Positions 1-6,057 of a stretch of 6,057 bases of DNA are shown here, in pieces; the stretch's first letter is position 1, and each line of letters begins with the position of its first letter. Under the pieces are notes generated by a model. That model did no database searches, was not told where the DNA came from, and saw only the letters and a program-made list of their open reading frames with translations. Source of the DNA: Microbacteriaceae bacterium (GTDB lineage Bacteria > Actinomycetota > Actinomycetes > Actinomycetales > Microbacteriaceae); contig JAODAU010000343.1 of NCBI GenBank assembly GCA_025463615.1, positions 1 through 6,057 on the forward strand, in the 5' to 3' direction. Made by a program: the position numbers and the translations under genes.

Positions 1-649
1 GGCCATCGACGTGCGGGCCGGCGCCGACCCCGATGGTGGGGATCCTGAGCTCCTCGGTGACGCGTTTCGCGACAGCCGACGGCACCATCTCCAGCACGAC
101 GGCGAACGCTCCGGCGTCCTCGACGGCGTGCGCGTCCGCCAGGAGCTGCTCGGCGCCCTCTCCGCGGCCCTGGATCATGTGGCCGCCGAGCTTGTGCTCG
201 CTCTGCGGGGTGAAGCCGATGTGCGCCATGACAGGGATGCCGGCATCCACGATCCGGCGGATCTGCTCGGCGCTGCGCACACCGCCCTCGAGCTTGACCG
301 CGTGGGCCTGCGTCTCCTTCATGAAGCGAAAGGCGGTGTGCAGCGCCTCGTCCGGCCCCGTTTCGTATGACCCGAACGGCATGTCCGCGACCACGAACGC
401 GCGCTTGACCGAGGTCGCGACCGCGCGCGCCAGGGGGATGAGGTGCTCGATGGTCACGGGAAGGGTCGTGTCGAAGCCGTACACGTTGTTGCCCGCCGAG
501 TCGCCCACGAGCAGGAAGTCGATGCCGGCGGCGTCGAAGATCGACGCGGTGAGCTGGTCGTAGCTCGTGAGACCGGTGATGGTGATCCCGTTCTCCTTCG
601 CGTTCTGGAAGTGTCGGGTTCGAACGCGCTTCAGCGCCTGCTCAGCCAT
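1..649 (-). CDS. panB: 3-methyl-2-oxobutanoate (ketopantoate) hydroxymethyltransferase, 3' end beyond the window
   Basis: PanB moves a hydroxymethyl group from 5,10-methylenetetrahydrofolate to alpha-ketoisovalerate, giving ketopantoate, the first committed step of pantothenate and CoA synthesis; it is a cytosolic Mg-dependent TIM-barrel enzyme. I translated the minus strand from ATG at 649 and get 216 uninterrupted residues before the window edge; the family is usually about 260-290, so the last fifth or so is missing. Visible hallmarks: LLVGDSAG with the metal-binding Asp at 50, TTLPVT at 61-66, [10 protein letters not shown] with the second metal Asp at 89, VKLEGG with Lys119 and the third metal ligand Glu121, AHIGFTPQS with His143, VLEMVP with the expected general base Glu187, and [10 protein letters not shown] at 207-216. 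All key residues I know of are present up to the cut. The start fits family N-termini (RVRTRHFQ) and sits 7 nt after a TAGGCT box, with no Shine-Dalgarno. It lies 26 bp after nadE on the same strand. Confidence 0.95.
   Translation of the reverse strand, partial: MAEQALKRVRTRHFQNAKENGITITGLTSYDQLTASIFDAAGIDFLLVGDSAGNNVYGFDTTLPVTIEHLIPLARAVATSVKRAFVVADMPFGSYETGPDEALHTAFRFMKETQAHAVKLEGGVRSAEQIRRIVDAGIPVMAHIGFTPQSEHKLGGHMIQGRGEGAEQLLADAHAVEDAGAFAVVLEMVPSAVAKRVTEELRIPTIGVGAGPHVDG
235..248. repeat. Perfect 14-bp palindrome made of GGATGCC and its inverse
   Basis: GGATGCCGGCATCC reads the same on both strands and lies inside panB, where it covers codons for Val-Asp-Ala-Gly-Ile-Pro (about residues 135-140) and uses GAT for Asp, a codon otherwise uncommon here. 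Further copies of the 7-bp half are at 1537-1543, 3612-3618, 4029-4035, 4099-4105, 4378-4384, 4595-4601, 5164-5170 and 5992-5998, in either orientation. The palindrome is read directly; no function is known to me. Confidence 0.6.
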
Positions 650-656
650 GGGAACG

Positions 657-662
657 AGCCTA
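657..662 (-). promoter_or_regulatory. Candidate -10 element of a leaderless panB promoter
   Basis: The minus strand reads TAGGCT, matching the actinobacterial TANNNT -10 pattern, followed by exactly 7 nt (CGTTCCC) and the panB ATG at 649. A transcription start 6-7 nt downstream would fall on or next to that ATG. No purine-rich ribosome site precedes the start, which fits a leaderless message. I see no good -35 box; it would lie in the nadE 3' end. The identical hexamer at identical spacing precedes nadE, which is the main support. The start site itself is inferred. Confidence 0.5.
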
Positions 663-675
663 CTCGCGCCCCGGC

Positions 676-2406
676 TCAGTCGGTCGGGCGGTAGGTGATC
701 GGCAGCCGCCGGTCGCGGCCGAACGCCATGCCGCTGATCTTCGGCCCGATCGCGCCCTGCCGGCGCTTCCACTCCGAGCGGTCGACGAGCCCGGTCACGA
801 AGTCGACGGTCTCGCGGTCGTAGCCGAGGTCGATCACATCCTGCCGGCCGAGCGCCCGCGTGATGTACGCGTCGAGGATGCCGTCGAGCGTCTCGTAGGG
901 CGGCAGCGTGTCCTGGTCGGTCTGGTCGGGCCGCAGTTCCGCGCTCGGCGGCTTCTCGATCGAGTTGACCGGGATCGGCGGTACCTCGCCACGCTCGGCG
1001 GCGTGCGCGTTGCGCCAGCGCGCGAGCTCCCAGACCAGCAGCTTCGGCACGTCCTTGATCGGCGCGAACCCGCCGGCCGAGTCGCCGTAGATCGTGGAGT
1101 AGCCCACCGCGAGCTCGGTCTTGTTGCCCGTCGTGAGCACGAGGTGGCCGTGCAGGTTGGAGAGCCCCATGAGGATGATGCCGCGCACCCGTGCCTGCAC
1201 GTTCTCCGCGGCGGTGCCGGTGAGCTCCAGCTGCTCCTCGATCGGCTGTACCAGGTCGGCGATCGGTTCGACCGAGTAGTGCAGCCCGATGTTCTCGGCG
1301 AGGTCGTCCGCGTCGCTTCGGGAGCCGTCGGAGCTGTACCGGCTCGGCATGCTCACGCCCCAGACCCGGTCCGCGCCGATCGCGTCGGCGGCGATGGCCG
1401 CGCAGACCGCGGAGTCGATGCCGCCGGAGAGCCCGAGGATCACCGACCCGAACCCGTTCTTGCCCACGTAGTCGCGCAGGCCCAGCACGAGCGCGTTCCA
1501 GAGCTGCTCGCGGTCGTCGGGCGGAACGGCGATGCCGGATGCCGCCCCCGCAACAACAGCCCGCGCGTCGGCCAGCTCCACTCGCGTCACCGACCCAGGT
1601 AATTCAAGCCCGCTCGCGGAGGCGACCTCCACGTCGCAGAGCAGCAGGTGCTCCCGGAACTGCGGGGCGCGCGCCAGCACAGTGCCGTTCGTGTCGACCA
1701 CCACGCTGTCGCCGTCGAACACGAGGTCGTCCTGCCCGCCGACGATGTTGATGTAGGCGACGACGGTGTTCGTCTCGCGCGCCCGGCGGGTCACGAGTGG
1801 CAGCCGCACGTCGTCCTTGTCGCGCTCGAACGGCGAGGCGTTGATCACGAGCAGGAGCCCGGCGTCCGCCTCGAGCACGCGCGCCAGCGGGCCGCCGTCG
1901 CGCCAGAGGTCTTCGCAGATGATGAGCGCGACATCCGCCCCTTTGATGCGCAGCACGAGCAGCTCGTCGCCGGGGATGAAGACGCGGTACTCGTCGAAGA
2001 CGGAGTAGCTGGGCAGGTGGTGCTTCGTGTACCGCGCCTTGACGTGGCCGTGCTGCAGAACGCTCGCCCGGTTCTTCGCGATCGCGGTCGGGGCATTGCT
2101 GGTGCCGAGCAGGCGCGGCTCGAACGGGCCGTCCGGGTGGCCGACGATCACCGGCAGGTCGCCGAGGCCGGCGGCCTGCAGATCGCGGGCGAGCCGGTCC
2201 ACCGCGTCGTGGGCCGCGTGCAGGAACGAGGGGCGTGAGGCGAGGTCTTCGATCGGGTAGCCGCTGAGCGCCATCTCGCCCACGGCGAGCAGGTCGGCGC
2301 CGGCCGCGGACGCCGCGCGGGCCGCCTCCAGCACCTGCCGTGAGTTGCCCGCGAAGTCGCCGACGACGGGGTTGGTCTGGCCCAGTGCCAAGCGGAGTCG
2401 GGGCAT
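676..2406 (-). CDS. nadE: Glutamine-dependent NAD+ synthetase
   Basis: NadE performs the last step of NAD+ synthesis: it adenylates nicotinic acid adenine dinucleotide with ATP and amidates it with ammonia released from glutamine. The 576-residue product has two domains. Residues 1 to about 260 are a nitrilase-type glutaminase with the Glu-Lys-Cys triad at Glu44 ([10 protein letters not shown]), Lys128 ([14 protein letters not shown]) and Cys164 (LIICEDLW). Residues from about 300 are the synthetase domain with the pyrophosphatase loop SGGIDS at 327-332, [12 protein letters not shown] at 425-436, [13 protein letters not shown] at 440-452 and [14 protein letters not shown] at 484-497. Both domains look intact, so glutamine should be usable directly, unlike short ammonia-only NadE. 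The length is the roughly 540-590 class, shorter than the M. tuberculosis enzyme. I start at ATG 2406 because [13 protein letters not shown] is the usual beginning; an in-frame GTG two codons upstream (2412) is possible, but a TAGGCT box 7 nt before the ATG argues for a leaderless ATG. The reading frame stays open far upstream only as antisense of glnA2. Confidence 0.96.
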   Translation of the reverse strand: MPRLRLALGQTNPVVGDFAGNSRQVLEAARAASAAGADLLAVGEMALSGYPIEDLASRPSFLHAAHDAVDRLARDLQAAGLGDLPVIVGHPDGPFEPRLLGTSNAPTAIAKNRASVLQHGHVKARYTKHHLPSYSVFDEYRVFIPGDELLVLRIKGADVALIICEDLWRDGGPLARVLEADAGLLLVINASPFERDKDDVRLPLVTRRARETNTVVAYINIVGGQDDLVFDGDSVVVDTNGTVLARAPQFREHLLLCDVEVASASGLELPGSVTRVELADARAVVAGAASGIAVPPDDREQLWNALVLGLRDYVGKNGFGSVILGLSGGIDSAVCAAIAADAIGADRVWGVSMPSRYSSDGSRSDADDLAENIGLHYSVEPIADLVQPIEEQLELTGTAAENVQARVRGIILMGLSNLHGHLVLTTGNKTELAVGYSTIYGDSAGGFAPIKDVPKLLVWELARWRNAHAAERGEVPPIPVNSIEKPPSAELRPDQTDQDTLPPYETLDGILDAYITRALGRQDVIDLGYDRETVDFVTGLVDRSEWKRRQGAIGPKISGMAFGRDRRLPITYRPTD

Positions 2407-2412
2407 GTCCAC

Positions 2413-2418
2413 TAGCCT
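2413..2418 (+). promoter_or_regulatory. Candidate -10 element for the glnA2-glnE transcript, overlapping the nadE -10
   Basis: TAGCCT on the plus strand fits TANNNT and overlaps the minus-strand TAGGCT by five bases, because the 7-mer TAGCCTA reads as TANNNTA in both directions. A start about 7 nt downstream (near 2425) would give a 5' leader of roughly 39 nt containing the glnA2 ribosome site. No clear -35 is visible, and I see no convincing GlnR- or AmtR-like operator in the 57-bp region. Weaker than the minus-strand call because no start-codon spacing supports it. Confidence 0.35.
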
Positions 2419-2419
2419 A
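2414..2419 (-). promoter_or_regulatory. Candidate -10 element of a leaderless nadE promoter
   Basis: On the minus strand TAGGCT is followed by 7 nt (AGTGGAC) and the nadE ATG at 2406, the same arrangement as before panB. The predicted transcript would begin at about 2406-2407, on the start codon, and there is no Shine-Dalgarno. No convincing -35 box is visible at 17-18 nt. The site overlaps a possible -10 on the opposite strand. This is a pattern-based call. Confidence 0.5.
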
Positions 2420-2454
2420 ATAGCGGGGCCGCAGCGCCTCGAAAAGCCAGTCAA

Positions 2455-2460
2455 GAGGAG
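2455..2460 (+). promoter_or_regulatory. Ribosome binding site of glnA2 (close spacing)
   Basis: GAGGAG lies only 3 nt (CCC) before the ATG at 2464; with the preceding AA the pairing block is AAGAGGAG. The site is strong but closer than the usual 5-9 nt. There is no other in-frame ATG, GTG or TTG just upstream, so it settles the glnA2 start. It contrasts with nadE and panB, which have no such site. Confidence 0.75.
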
Positions 2461-2463
2461 CCC

Positions 2464-3819
2464 ATGGACAAGCAGCGTGACTTCGTTCTCCGCACAATCG
2501 AAGAGCGCGGCGTCAAGTTCATCCGACTCTGGTTCACCGACGTCGTCGGCACGCTCAAGTCGGTGGCCATCGCGCCCGCCGAGGTCGAGGGGGCCTTCGC
2601 GGAGGGCCTTGGCTTCGACGGTTCGGCCATCGAGGGACTGACCCGTTCCTACGAGGCCGACGTGCTCGCGCACCCGGATCCGGCCACGTTCCAGATCCTG
2701 CCCTGGCGCGGCGAGATCGACCCGACCGCGCGCATGTTCTGCGACATCACCACTCCCGACGGCCAGCCCGCCGTCGCCGACCCGCGCAACGTGCTCAAGC
2801 GCACGCTCGCCACGGCCGCCGACCGCGGATTCACCTTCTACACGCACCCCGAGATCGAGTTCTATCTGCTCAAGAGCTCGCAGTACGGCGCCGAGGGCCC
2901 CGAGCCGGTCGACAAGGCGGGCTACTTCGACAACGTTCCCGGCGGCACCGCGCACGACTTCCGCCGGCGCTCGGTGCGGATGCTTGAAGACCTCGGCATC
3001 TCGGTCGAGTTCAGCCACCACGAGGCCGGCCCCGGCCAGAACGAGATCGACCTGCGCTACGCGGACGCGCTCACCACGGCCGACAACATCATGACCTTCC
3101 GCACGGTGGTCAAGGAGGTCGCGATCGAGCAGGGCGTCTACGCCACCTTCATGCCGAAGCCGCTCTCCGGCGAGCCCGGATCGGGCATGCACACGCACAT
3201 GTCGCTCTTCGAGGGCGACACGAACGCCTTCTTCGACGCGGGCGGCCAGTACCAGCTCTCGAAGATCGGGCGCCAGTTCATCGCCGGCCTGCTCCGCCAC
3301 GCGCCGGAGATCACGGCGGTGACCAACCAGTTCGTCAACTCGTACAAGCGGCTCTGGGGCGGCGCGGCGCAGAACAAGCTGGGCGAGGCGCCGAGCTTCG
3401 TCACCTGGGGCCACAACAACCGCTCCGCGCTCGTGCGCGTGCCGCTCTACAAGCCCGGCAAGGGCCAGAGCGCCCGCGTCGAGTACCGCGCGATCGACTC
3501 GGCGGCGAACCCGTACCTCGCCTACTCGCTGCTGCTGGCCGCGGGGCTCAAGGGCATCGAAGAGGGCTACGAGCTGCCCGCCGAGGCCGAGGACAACGTC
3601 TGGGAGCTCTCGGATGCCGAGCGCCGCGCCCTCGGCTACAACCAGTTGCCGGCCAGCCTCGACCACGCGGTGTCGCTGATGGAGGACTCAGAGCTGGTGG
3701 CGGAGACGCTCGGCGAGCAGGTGTTCAACTTCGTGCTGCTCAACAAGCGGCAGGAGTGGCGCGAGTACCGCGCCCAGGTGACGCCCTACGAGCTCAAGAG
3801 CAACCTGGAGATGCTGTAA
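2464..3819 (+). CDS. glnA2: GlnA2-type (class I-alpha-like) glutamine synthetase or gamma-glutamylamine synthetase
   Basis: A 451-residue member of the glutamine synthetase I family, which joins glutamate to ammonia (or, in some paralogues, another amine) using ATP. It shows the N-terminal beta-grasp with FDGSAIEG at 51-58 (Asp52 at the ammonium-site Asp50 of the Salmonella enzyme), metal ligands Glu130 and Glu132 (HPEIEFYLL), Glu187 and Glu194 (EAGPGQNEIDLRY), the ATP signature KPLSGEPGSGMHTHMS at 232-247, glutamate-site Arg296 (NSYKRL), flap Glu308 (GEAP), Arg320 and Arg325 (NNRSALVRVP), and Glu340/Arg342 (RVEYRAID). Where class I-beta enzymes have the adenylylated Tyr (NLY), this protein has NVW with Trp380, so GlnE should not modify it there. 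Those features plus KRLWGG and DNVWELSDAERRALGY indicate actinobacterial GlnA2. From family knowledge, Streptomyces GlnA2 has been reported to glutamylate polyamines, so glutamine synthesis is not assured. Odd point: six extra residues (301-306, AAQNKL) in the flap. glnE follows 28 bp on, probably as one operon. Confidence 0.93.
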   Translation: MDKQRDFVLRTIEERGVKFIRLWFTDVVGTLKSVAIAPAEVEGAFAEGLGFDGSAIEGLTRSYEADVLAHPDPATFQILPWRGEIDPTARMFCDITTPDGQPAVADPRNVLKRTLATAADRGFTFYTHPEIEFYLLKSSQYGAEGPEPVDKAGYFDNVPGGTAHDFRRRSVRMLEDLGISVEFSHHEAGPGQNEIDLRYADALTTADNIMTFRTVVKEVAIEQGVYATFMPKPLSGEPGSGMHTHMSLFEGDTNAFFDAGGQYQLSKIGRQFIAGLLRHAPEITAVTNQFVNSYKRLWGGAAQNKLGEAPSFVTWGHNNRSALVRVPLYKPGKGQSARVEYRAIDSAANPYLAYSLLLAAGLKGIEEGYELPAEAEDNVWELSDAERRALGYNQLPASLDHAVSLMEDSELVAETLGEQVFNFVLLNKRQEWREYRAQVTPYELKSNLEML

Positions 3820-3822
3820 GCG

Positions 3823-3838
3823 CTCCCACCCACGGGAG
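3823..3838 (+). promoter_or_regulatory. Small hairpin covering the glnE Shine-Dalgarno
   Basis: CTCCC (3823-3827) pairs perfectly with GGGAG (3834-3838) across the 6-nt loop ACCCAC. The right arm is also the best Shine-Dalgarno for glnE, 9 nt before its ATG. The left arm begins 4 nt after the glnA2 stop (3817-3819), so a ribosome finishing glnA2 would open the stem. It has no T run and is too short to be a convincing terminator. The pairing is seen; the coupling role is inferred. Confidence 0.4.
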
Positions 3839-3847
3839 ACCACGACG

Positions 3848-6057
3848 ATGGCGCGTGAACTGACCACCCTCACGGACCTGGCGCGGCTCGGCTTCGCCGA
3901 CCTCGACGAGTCGTCGCGCCTGCTCGACGAGGTGGGGGAGTTCCATCCGCTCGGGGAGCTGATGCCCGCGTTCGCCCGCGCTGCCGACCCCGACCAGGCG
4001 CTGCGCACGCTCGCGGAGCTGGTGCGGCGGCATCCGACCCAGACGGGTGCGCTGCTTCGGGACGACACGGCTACGGCGCGGCTGCTGCAGGTGCTCGGGG
4101 CATCCGCGGGGCTGGGCGAGTTCTTCCTGCGCCGCCCCGACGAGCTCGACGCCCTGGCCGACGCGCTCCCCGCGCCGCTGTCGGTCGACGAGTACCGCGC
4201 CGAGCTGCTGGCAGCGATCGAGCCGACGACCGCCGAGGAGGAGGGCTGGACCGCCCTGCGCGTGCGCTATCGCAGGCACCTCGCGCGCCTCACCGCCCTC
4301 GACCTCGCGCAGGCCGACCCGCTGGCCGGGCTCACGACCGTGGCGGCCGCGCTGGCCGACCTCGCCGCCGCGGCCCTGGATGCCTCCCTCGCCGTCGCCC
4401 GCCGGCACTCCGCCTTCCCGGCTCCCGCCGTCGCCGAGACGCGGCTGGCCATCATCGGCATGGGCAAGGCCGGCGCCCGCGAGCTCAACTACGTGAGCGA
4501 CGTCGACGTGATCTTCGTGGGCGAGGGATCCGGCGAGACCGACAATGCACGGGCGATCGAGATCTCGACGCGGCTGGCGATGGCCACGATGCGCGGCATC
4601 CACGAGATGTCGATGGAGCCGCCGCTCTGGGAGGTCGACGCCAACCTGCGGCCGGAGGGCAAGGATGGCGCGCTGGTGCGCACCCTCGAGTCGCACGTGG
4701 CGTACTACGACCGCTGGGCCAAGAGCTGGGAGTTCCAGGCGCTGCTCAAGGCGCGCGCCATGTCGGGCGACCTCGAGCTGGGGGAGCGCTACGTCGAGGC
4801 GCTCGCGCCCAAGGTGTGGAACAGCGCGTCGCGCGACGGGTTCGTCGAGGGCGTGCAGCGCATGCGCGAGCGGGTCACCGACAACATCCCGAGCGACGAG
4901 CTCGACTTCCAGCTCAAGCTCGGCCCTGGCGGGCTGCGTGACGTGGAGTTCACCATCCAGCTGCTGCAGCTGGTGCACGGGCAGACCGATCCGGGCGTGC
5001 GGCAGCGCGACACGCTCTCCGCCCTGGCCGCGCTGGCCGAGCAGGGCTACATCGGCCGCGAGGAGGCTGGCGAGTTCTCGCGCGACTACCGGTTCCTCAG
5101 GCTGCTGGAGCACCGCCTGCAGCTGGCCAACCTGCGGCGCACTCACCTGATGCCGAGCGAGCCGGATGCCCTGCGCATCCTCGCCCGCGCGTCCGGTGTC
5201 GCGACCAGCGGCGTCGACCTCATCGAGCAGTGGAACCGCACCAAGATCGCGGTGCGCAGCCTGCACGAGCGCCTGTTCTACCGTCCGCTGCTCTCGGCGG
5301 TCGCCGCGCTGCCCGAGGGCGGGATGGTGCTCACGTCGAGCCAGGCCGAGGCCCGGCTCGCGGCCATCGGCTTCCGCGACCCGCGCGGCGCGCTGGCGCA
5401 CATCGCCGCGCTCACGAGCGGGGTGTCGCGCCGCGCCGCCATCCAGCGGCACCTGCTGCCGGTCATGCTCGGCTGGTTCGCCGCCGGTGCCGACCCGGAC
5501 AACGGGCTTCTCGCGTTCCGCAAGCTGAGCGAGGACCTGGGGGAGTCGTACTGGTTCCTGCGGATGCTGCGCGACTCGTCCGGCGCGGCGCAGCGCCTCA
5601 CGACGGTGCTCTCCGGCTCGCGGTTCGCCAACGTGCTGCTGGAGCGCATCCCGGAGGCCGCCGCCTGGTTCGAGCACGAGGAGCAGCTGCGGCCGCGACC
5701 GCTCGCCGCCCTGCTCGACGAGGCGCGCGCCACGGTCGCCCGGCACGACGACCCCGCCGAGGCCGCGCTGGCCCTGCGCACGGCCCGCCGGCGCGAGGTG
5801 CTGCGACTCGCGATGGCCGCGATCCTGGGCTGGATCGACGTCGAGGAACTCGGCACGGCCCTGTCGGACGTGACGACGACACTCCTCACCGGTGTGCTGG
5901 AGGTGATCCGCGCGCAGGCGCCCGACGACGGCATCGAGTTCGCGATCATCGCCATGGGTCGCTACGGCGGCCAGGAGCTCGGATTCGGCTCGGATGCCGA
6001 CGTCATGTACGTCTACCGGCCCACCACCGCGACGGGCGAGGTCGCCCAGGCGCGGGC
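3848..6057 (+). CDS. glnE: Bifunctional glutamine synthetase adenylyltransferase/adenylyl-removing enzyme, 3' end beyond the window
   Basis: GlnE switches class I-beta glutamine synthetase off and on by adding or removing AMP on a conserved Tyr, in response to nitrogen status through a PII-type protein. The window holds 736 codons, uninterrupted; the family is about 950-1050 residues, so roughly the last quarter is missing. Two nucleotidyltransferase cores are visible. The N-terminal adenylyl-removing core has GMGKAGARELNY at 204-215 and Asp218/Asp220 (SDVDVIF), then DANLRPEGK around 264-272 and KLGPGGLRDVEF at 357-368 (Asp365, Glu367). The C-terminal adenylyltransferase core begins AMGRYGGQELGF at 702-713 with Asp716/Asp718 (SDADVMY); Arg705 replaces the Lys of the first core's GMGK. 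An all-helical linker region lies between. Both catalytic Asp pairs are intact. The start at ATG 3848 has GGGAG 9 nt upstream, and MARELTTLTDLARLGF resembles actinobacterial GlnE N-termini. The adjacent GlnA2 lacks the target Tyr, so the substrate is presumably a GlnA1 encoded elsewhere. Confidence 0.96.
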   Translation, partial: MARELTTLTDLARLGFADLDESSRLLDEVGEFHPLGELMPAFARAADPDQALRTLAELVRRHPTQTGALLRDDTATARLLQVLGASAGLGEFFLRRPDELDALADALPAPLSVDEYRAELLAAIEPTTAEEEGWTALRVRYRRHLARLTALDLAQADPLAGLTTVAAALADLAAAALDASLAVARRHSAFPAPAVAETRLAIIGMGKAGARELNYVSDVDVIFVGEGSGETDNARAIEISTRLAMATMRGIHEMSMEPPLWEVDANLRPEGKDGALVRTLESHVAYYDRWAKSWEFQALLKARAMSGDLELGERYVEALAPKVWNSASRDGFVEGVQRMRERVTDNIPSDELDFQLKLGPGGLRDVEFTIQLLQLVHGQTDPGVRQRDTLSALAALAEQGYIGREEAGEFSRDYRFLRLLEHRLQLANLRRTHLMPSEPDALRILARASGVATSGVDLIEQWNRTKIAVRSLHERLFYRPLLSAVAALPEGGMVLTSSQAEARLAAIGFRDPRGALAHIAALTSGVSRRAAIQRHLLPVMLGWFAAGADPDNGLLAFRKLSEDLGESYWFLRMLRDSSGAAQRLTTVLSGSRFANVLLERIPEAAAWFEHEEQLRPRPLAALLDEARATVARHDDPAEAALALRTARRREVLRLAMAAILGWIDVEELGTALSDVTTTLLTGVLEVIRAQAPDDGIEFAIIAMGRYGGQELGFGSDADVMYVYRPTTATGEVAQAR

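Noticed and set aside
11..694. Plus-strand open frames opposite panB
   Set aside because: The minus strand encodes an unmistakable PanB; the plus-strand translations have no family features and overlap each other in different frames.
1003..2238. Plus-strand open frames opposite nadE
   Set aside because: They mirror the nadE codons and show no motif, start-site support or conserved composition.
2423..2432. GCGG-GG-CCGC inverted repeat in the divergent region
   Set aside because: The 2-nt loop is too tight for a hairpin, and such GC-only matches are expected by chance in this composition.
2407..2463. GlnR or AmtR operator in the glnA2 upstream region
   Set aside because: I looked for GTNAC-N6-GNAAC-like and ATAG/CTAT paired boxes and found no convincing match; ATAG near 2420 stands alone.
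2407..3666. Minus-strand open frame continuing upstream of nadE for about 420 codons, antisense to glnA2
   Set aside because: Low-complexity Arg/Val/Ala/Leu-rich translation with no domain, mirroring the codons of a clear glutamine synthetase. NadE's real N-terminus starts at 2406.
3820..3847. Intrinsic terminator between glnA2 and glnE
   Set aside because: Only a 5-bp stem without a T tract, overlapping the glnE ribosome site; better read as a ribosome-site hairpin.
3794..5746. 650-codon minus-strand open frame antisense to glnE
   Set aside because: Typical GC-rich shadow: Arg/Gln/Gly/His-rich, no recognisable domain, fully opposite the conserved GlnE frame that carries both nucleotidyltransferase motifs.
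5954..5980. Arg705 in place of Lys in the second GlnE core (AMGRYGG versus GMGKAGA)
   Set aside because: As I recall, Arg at this position is common in actinobacterial GlnE; the catalytic Asp pair is intact, so it is not evidence of inactivation.

Overview
The window is ordinary, gene-dense chromosome from a very GC-rich high-GC Gram-positive bacterium. Codons overwhelmingly end in G or C. The protein variants (actinobacterial PanB, GlnA2-type glutamine synthetase next to GlnE) point to Actinomycetota. The general feel of the proteins and the many GGATGCC heptamers suggest Microbacteriaceae or a close relative, but that family-level placement is inference from memory, not a search.

Layout: two genes read leftward and two rightward from a 57-bp divergent centre (2407-2463). 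Leftward are nadE (676-2406, complete; glutamine-dependent NAD+ synthetase) and panB (1-649, 5' part only; ketopantoate hydroxymethyltransferase), separated by 26 bp. Rightward are a GlnA2-type glutamine synthetase gene (2464-3819, complete) and glnE (3848-6057, 5' part only; glutamine synthetase adenylyltransferase/adenylyl-removing enzyme), separated by 28 bp. No gap exceeds 60 bp. I see no RNA gene, mobile element, CRISPR array, attachment site or prophage gene.

Functionally the right arm is nitrogen metabolism: a glutamine synthetase homologue and the enzyme that adenylylates the main glutamine synthetase. The left arm makes cofactors: NAD+, using glutamine as nitrogen donor, and pantothenate/CoA. 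From memory, panB, glnA2 and glnE also lie close together in Mycobacterium tuberculosis, and glnA2-glnE are adjacent in Corynebacterium, so this looks like conserved actinobacterial gene order rather than an imported island.

The things worth a second look are small-scale. (1) panB and nadE both start with the same arrangement, TAGGCT then exactly 7 nt then ATG, with no Shine-Dalgarno, which predicts leaderless mRNAs. (2) The nadE/glnA2 divergent centre carries a symmetric TAGCCTA that can be a -10 element on both strands. (3) The GlnA2-type protein has Trp where the adenylylated Tyr would be, and about six extra residues in the active-site flap. (4) The glnE Shine-Dalgarno is inside a small hairpin just after the glnA2 stop. 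(5) The heptamer GGATGCC/GGCATCC occurs ten times, often forcing rare codons, including one perfect 14-bp palindrome. I found no evidence of a wholly new system.
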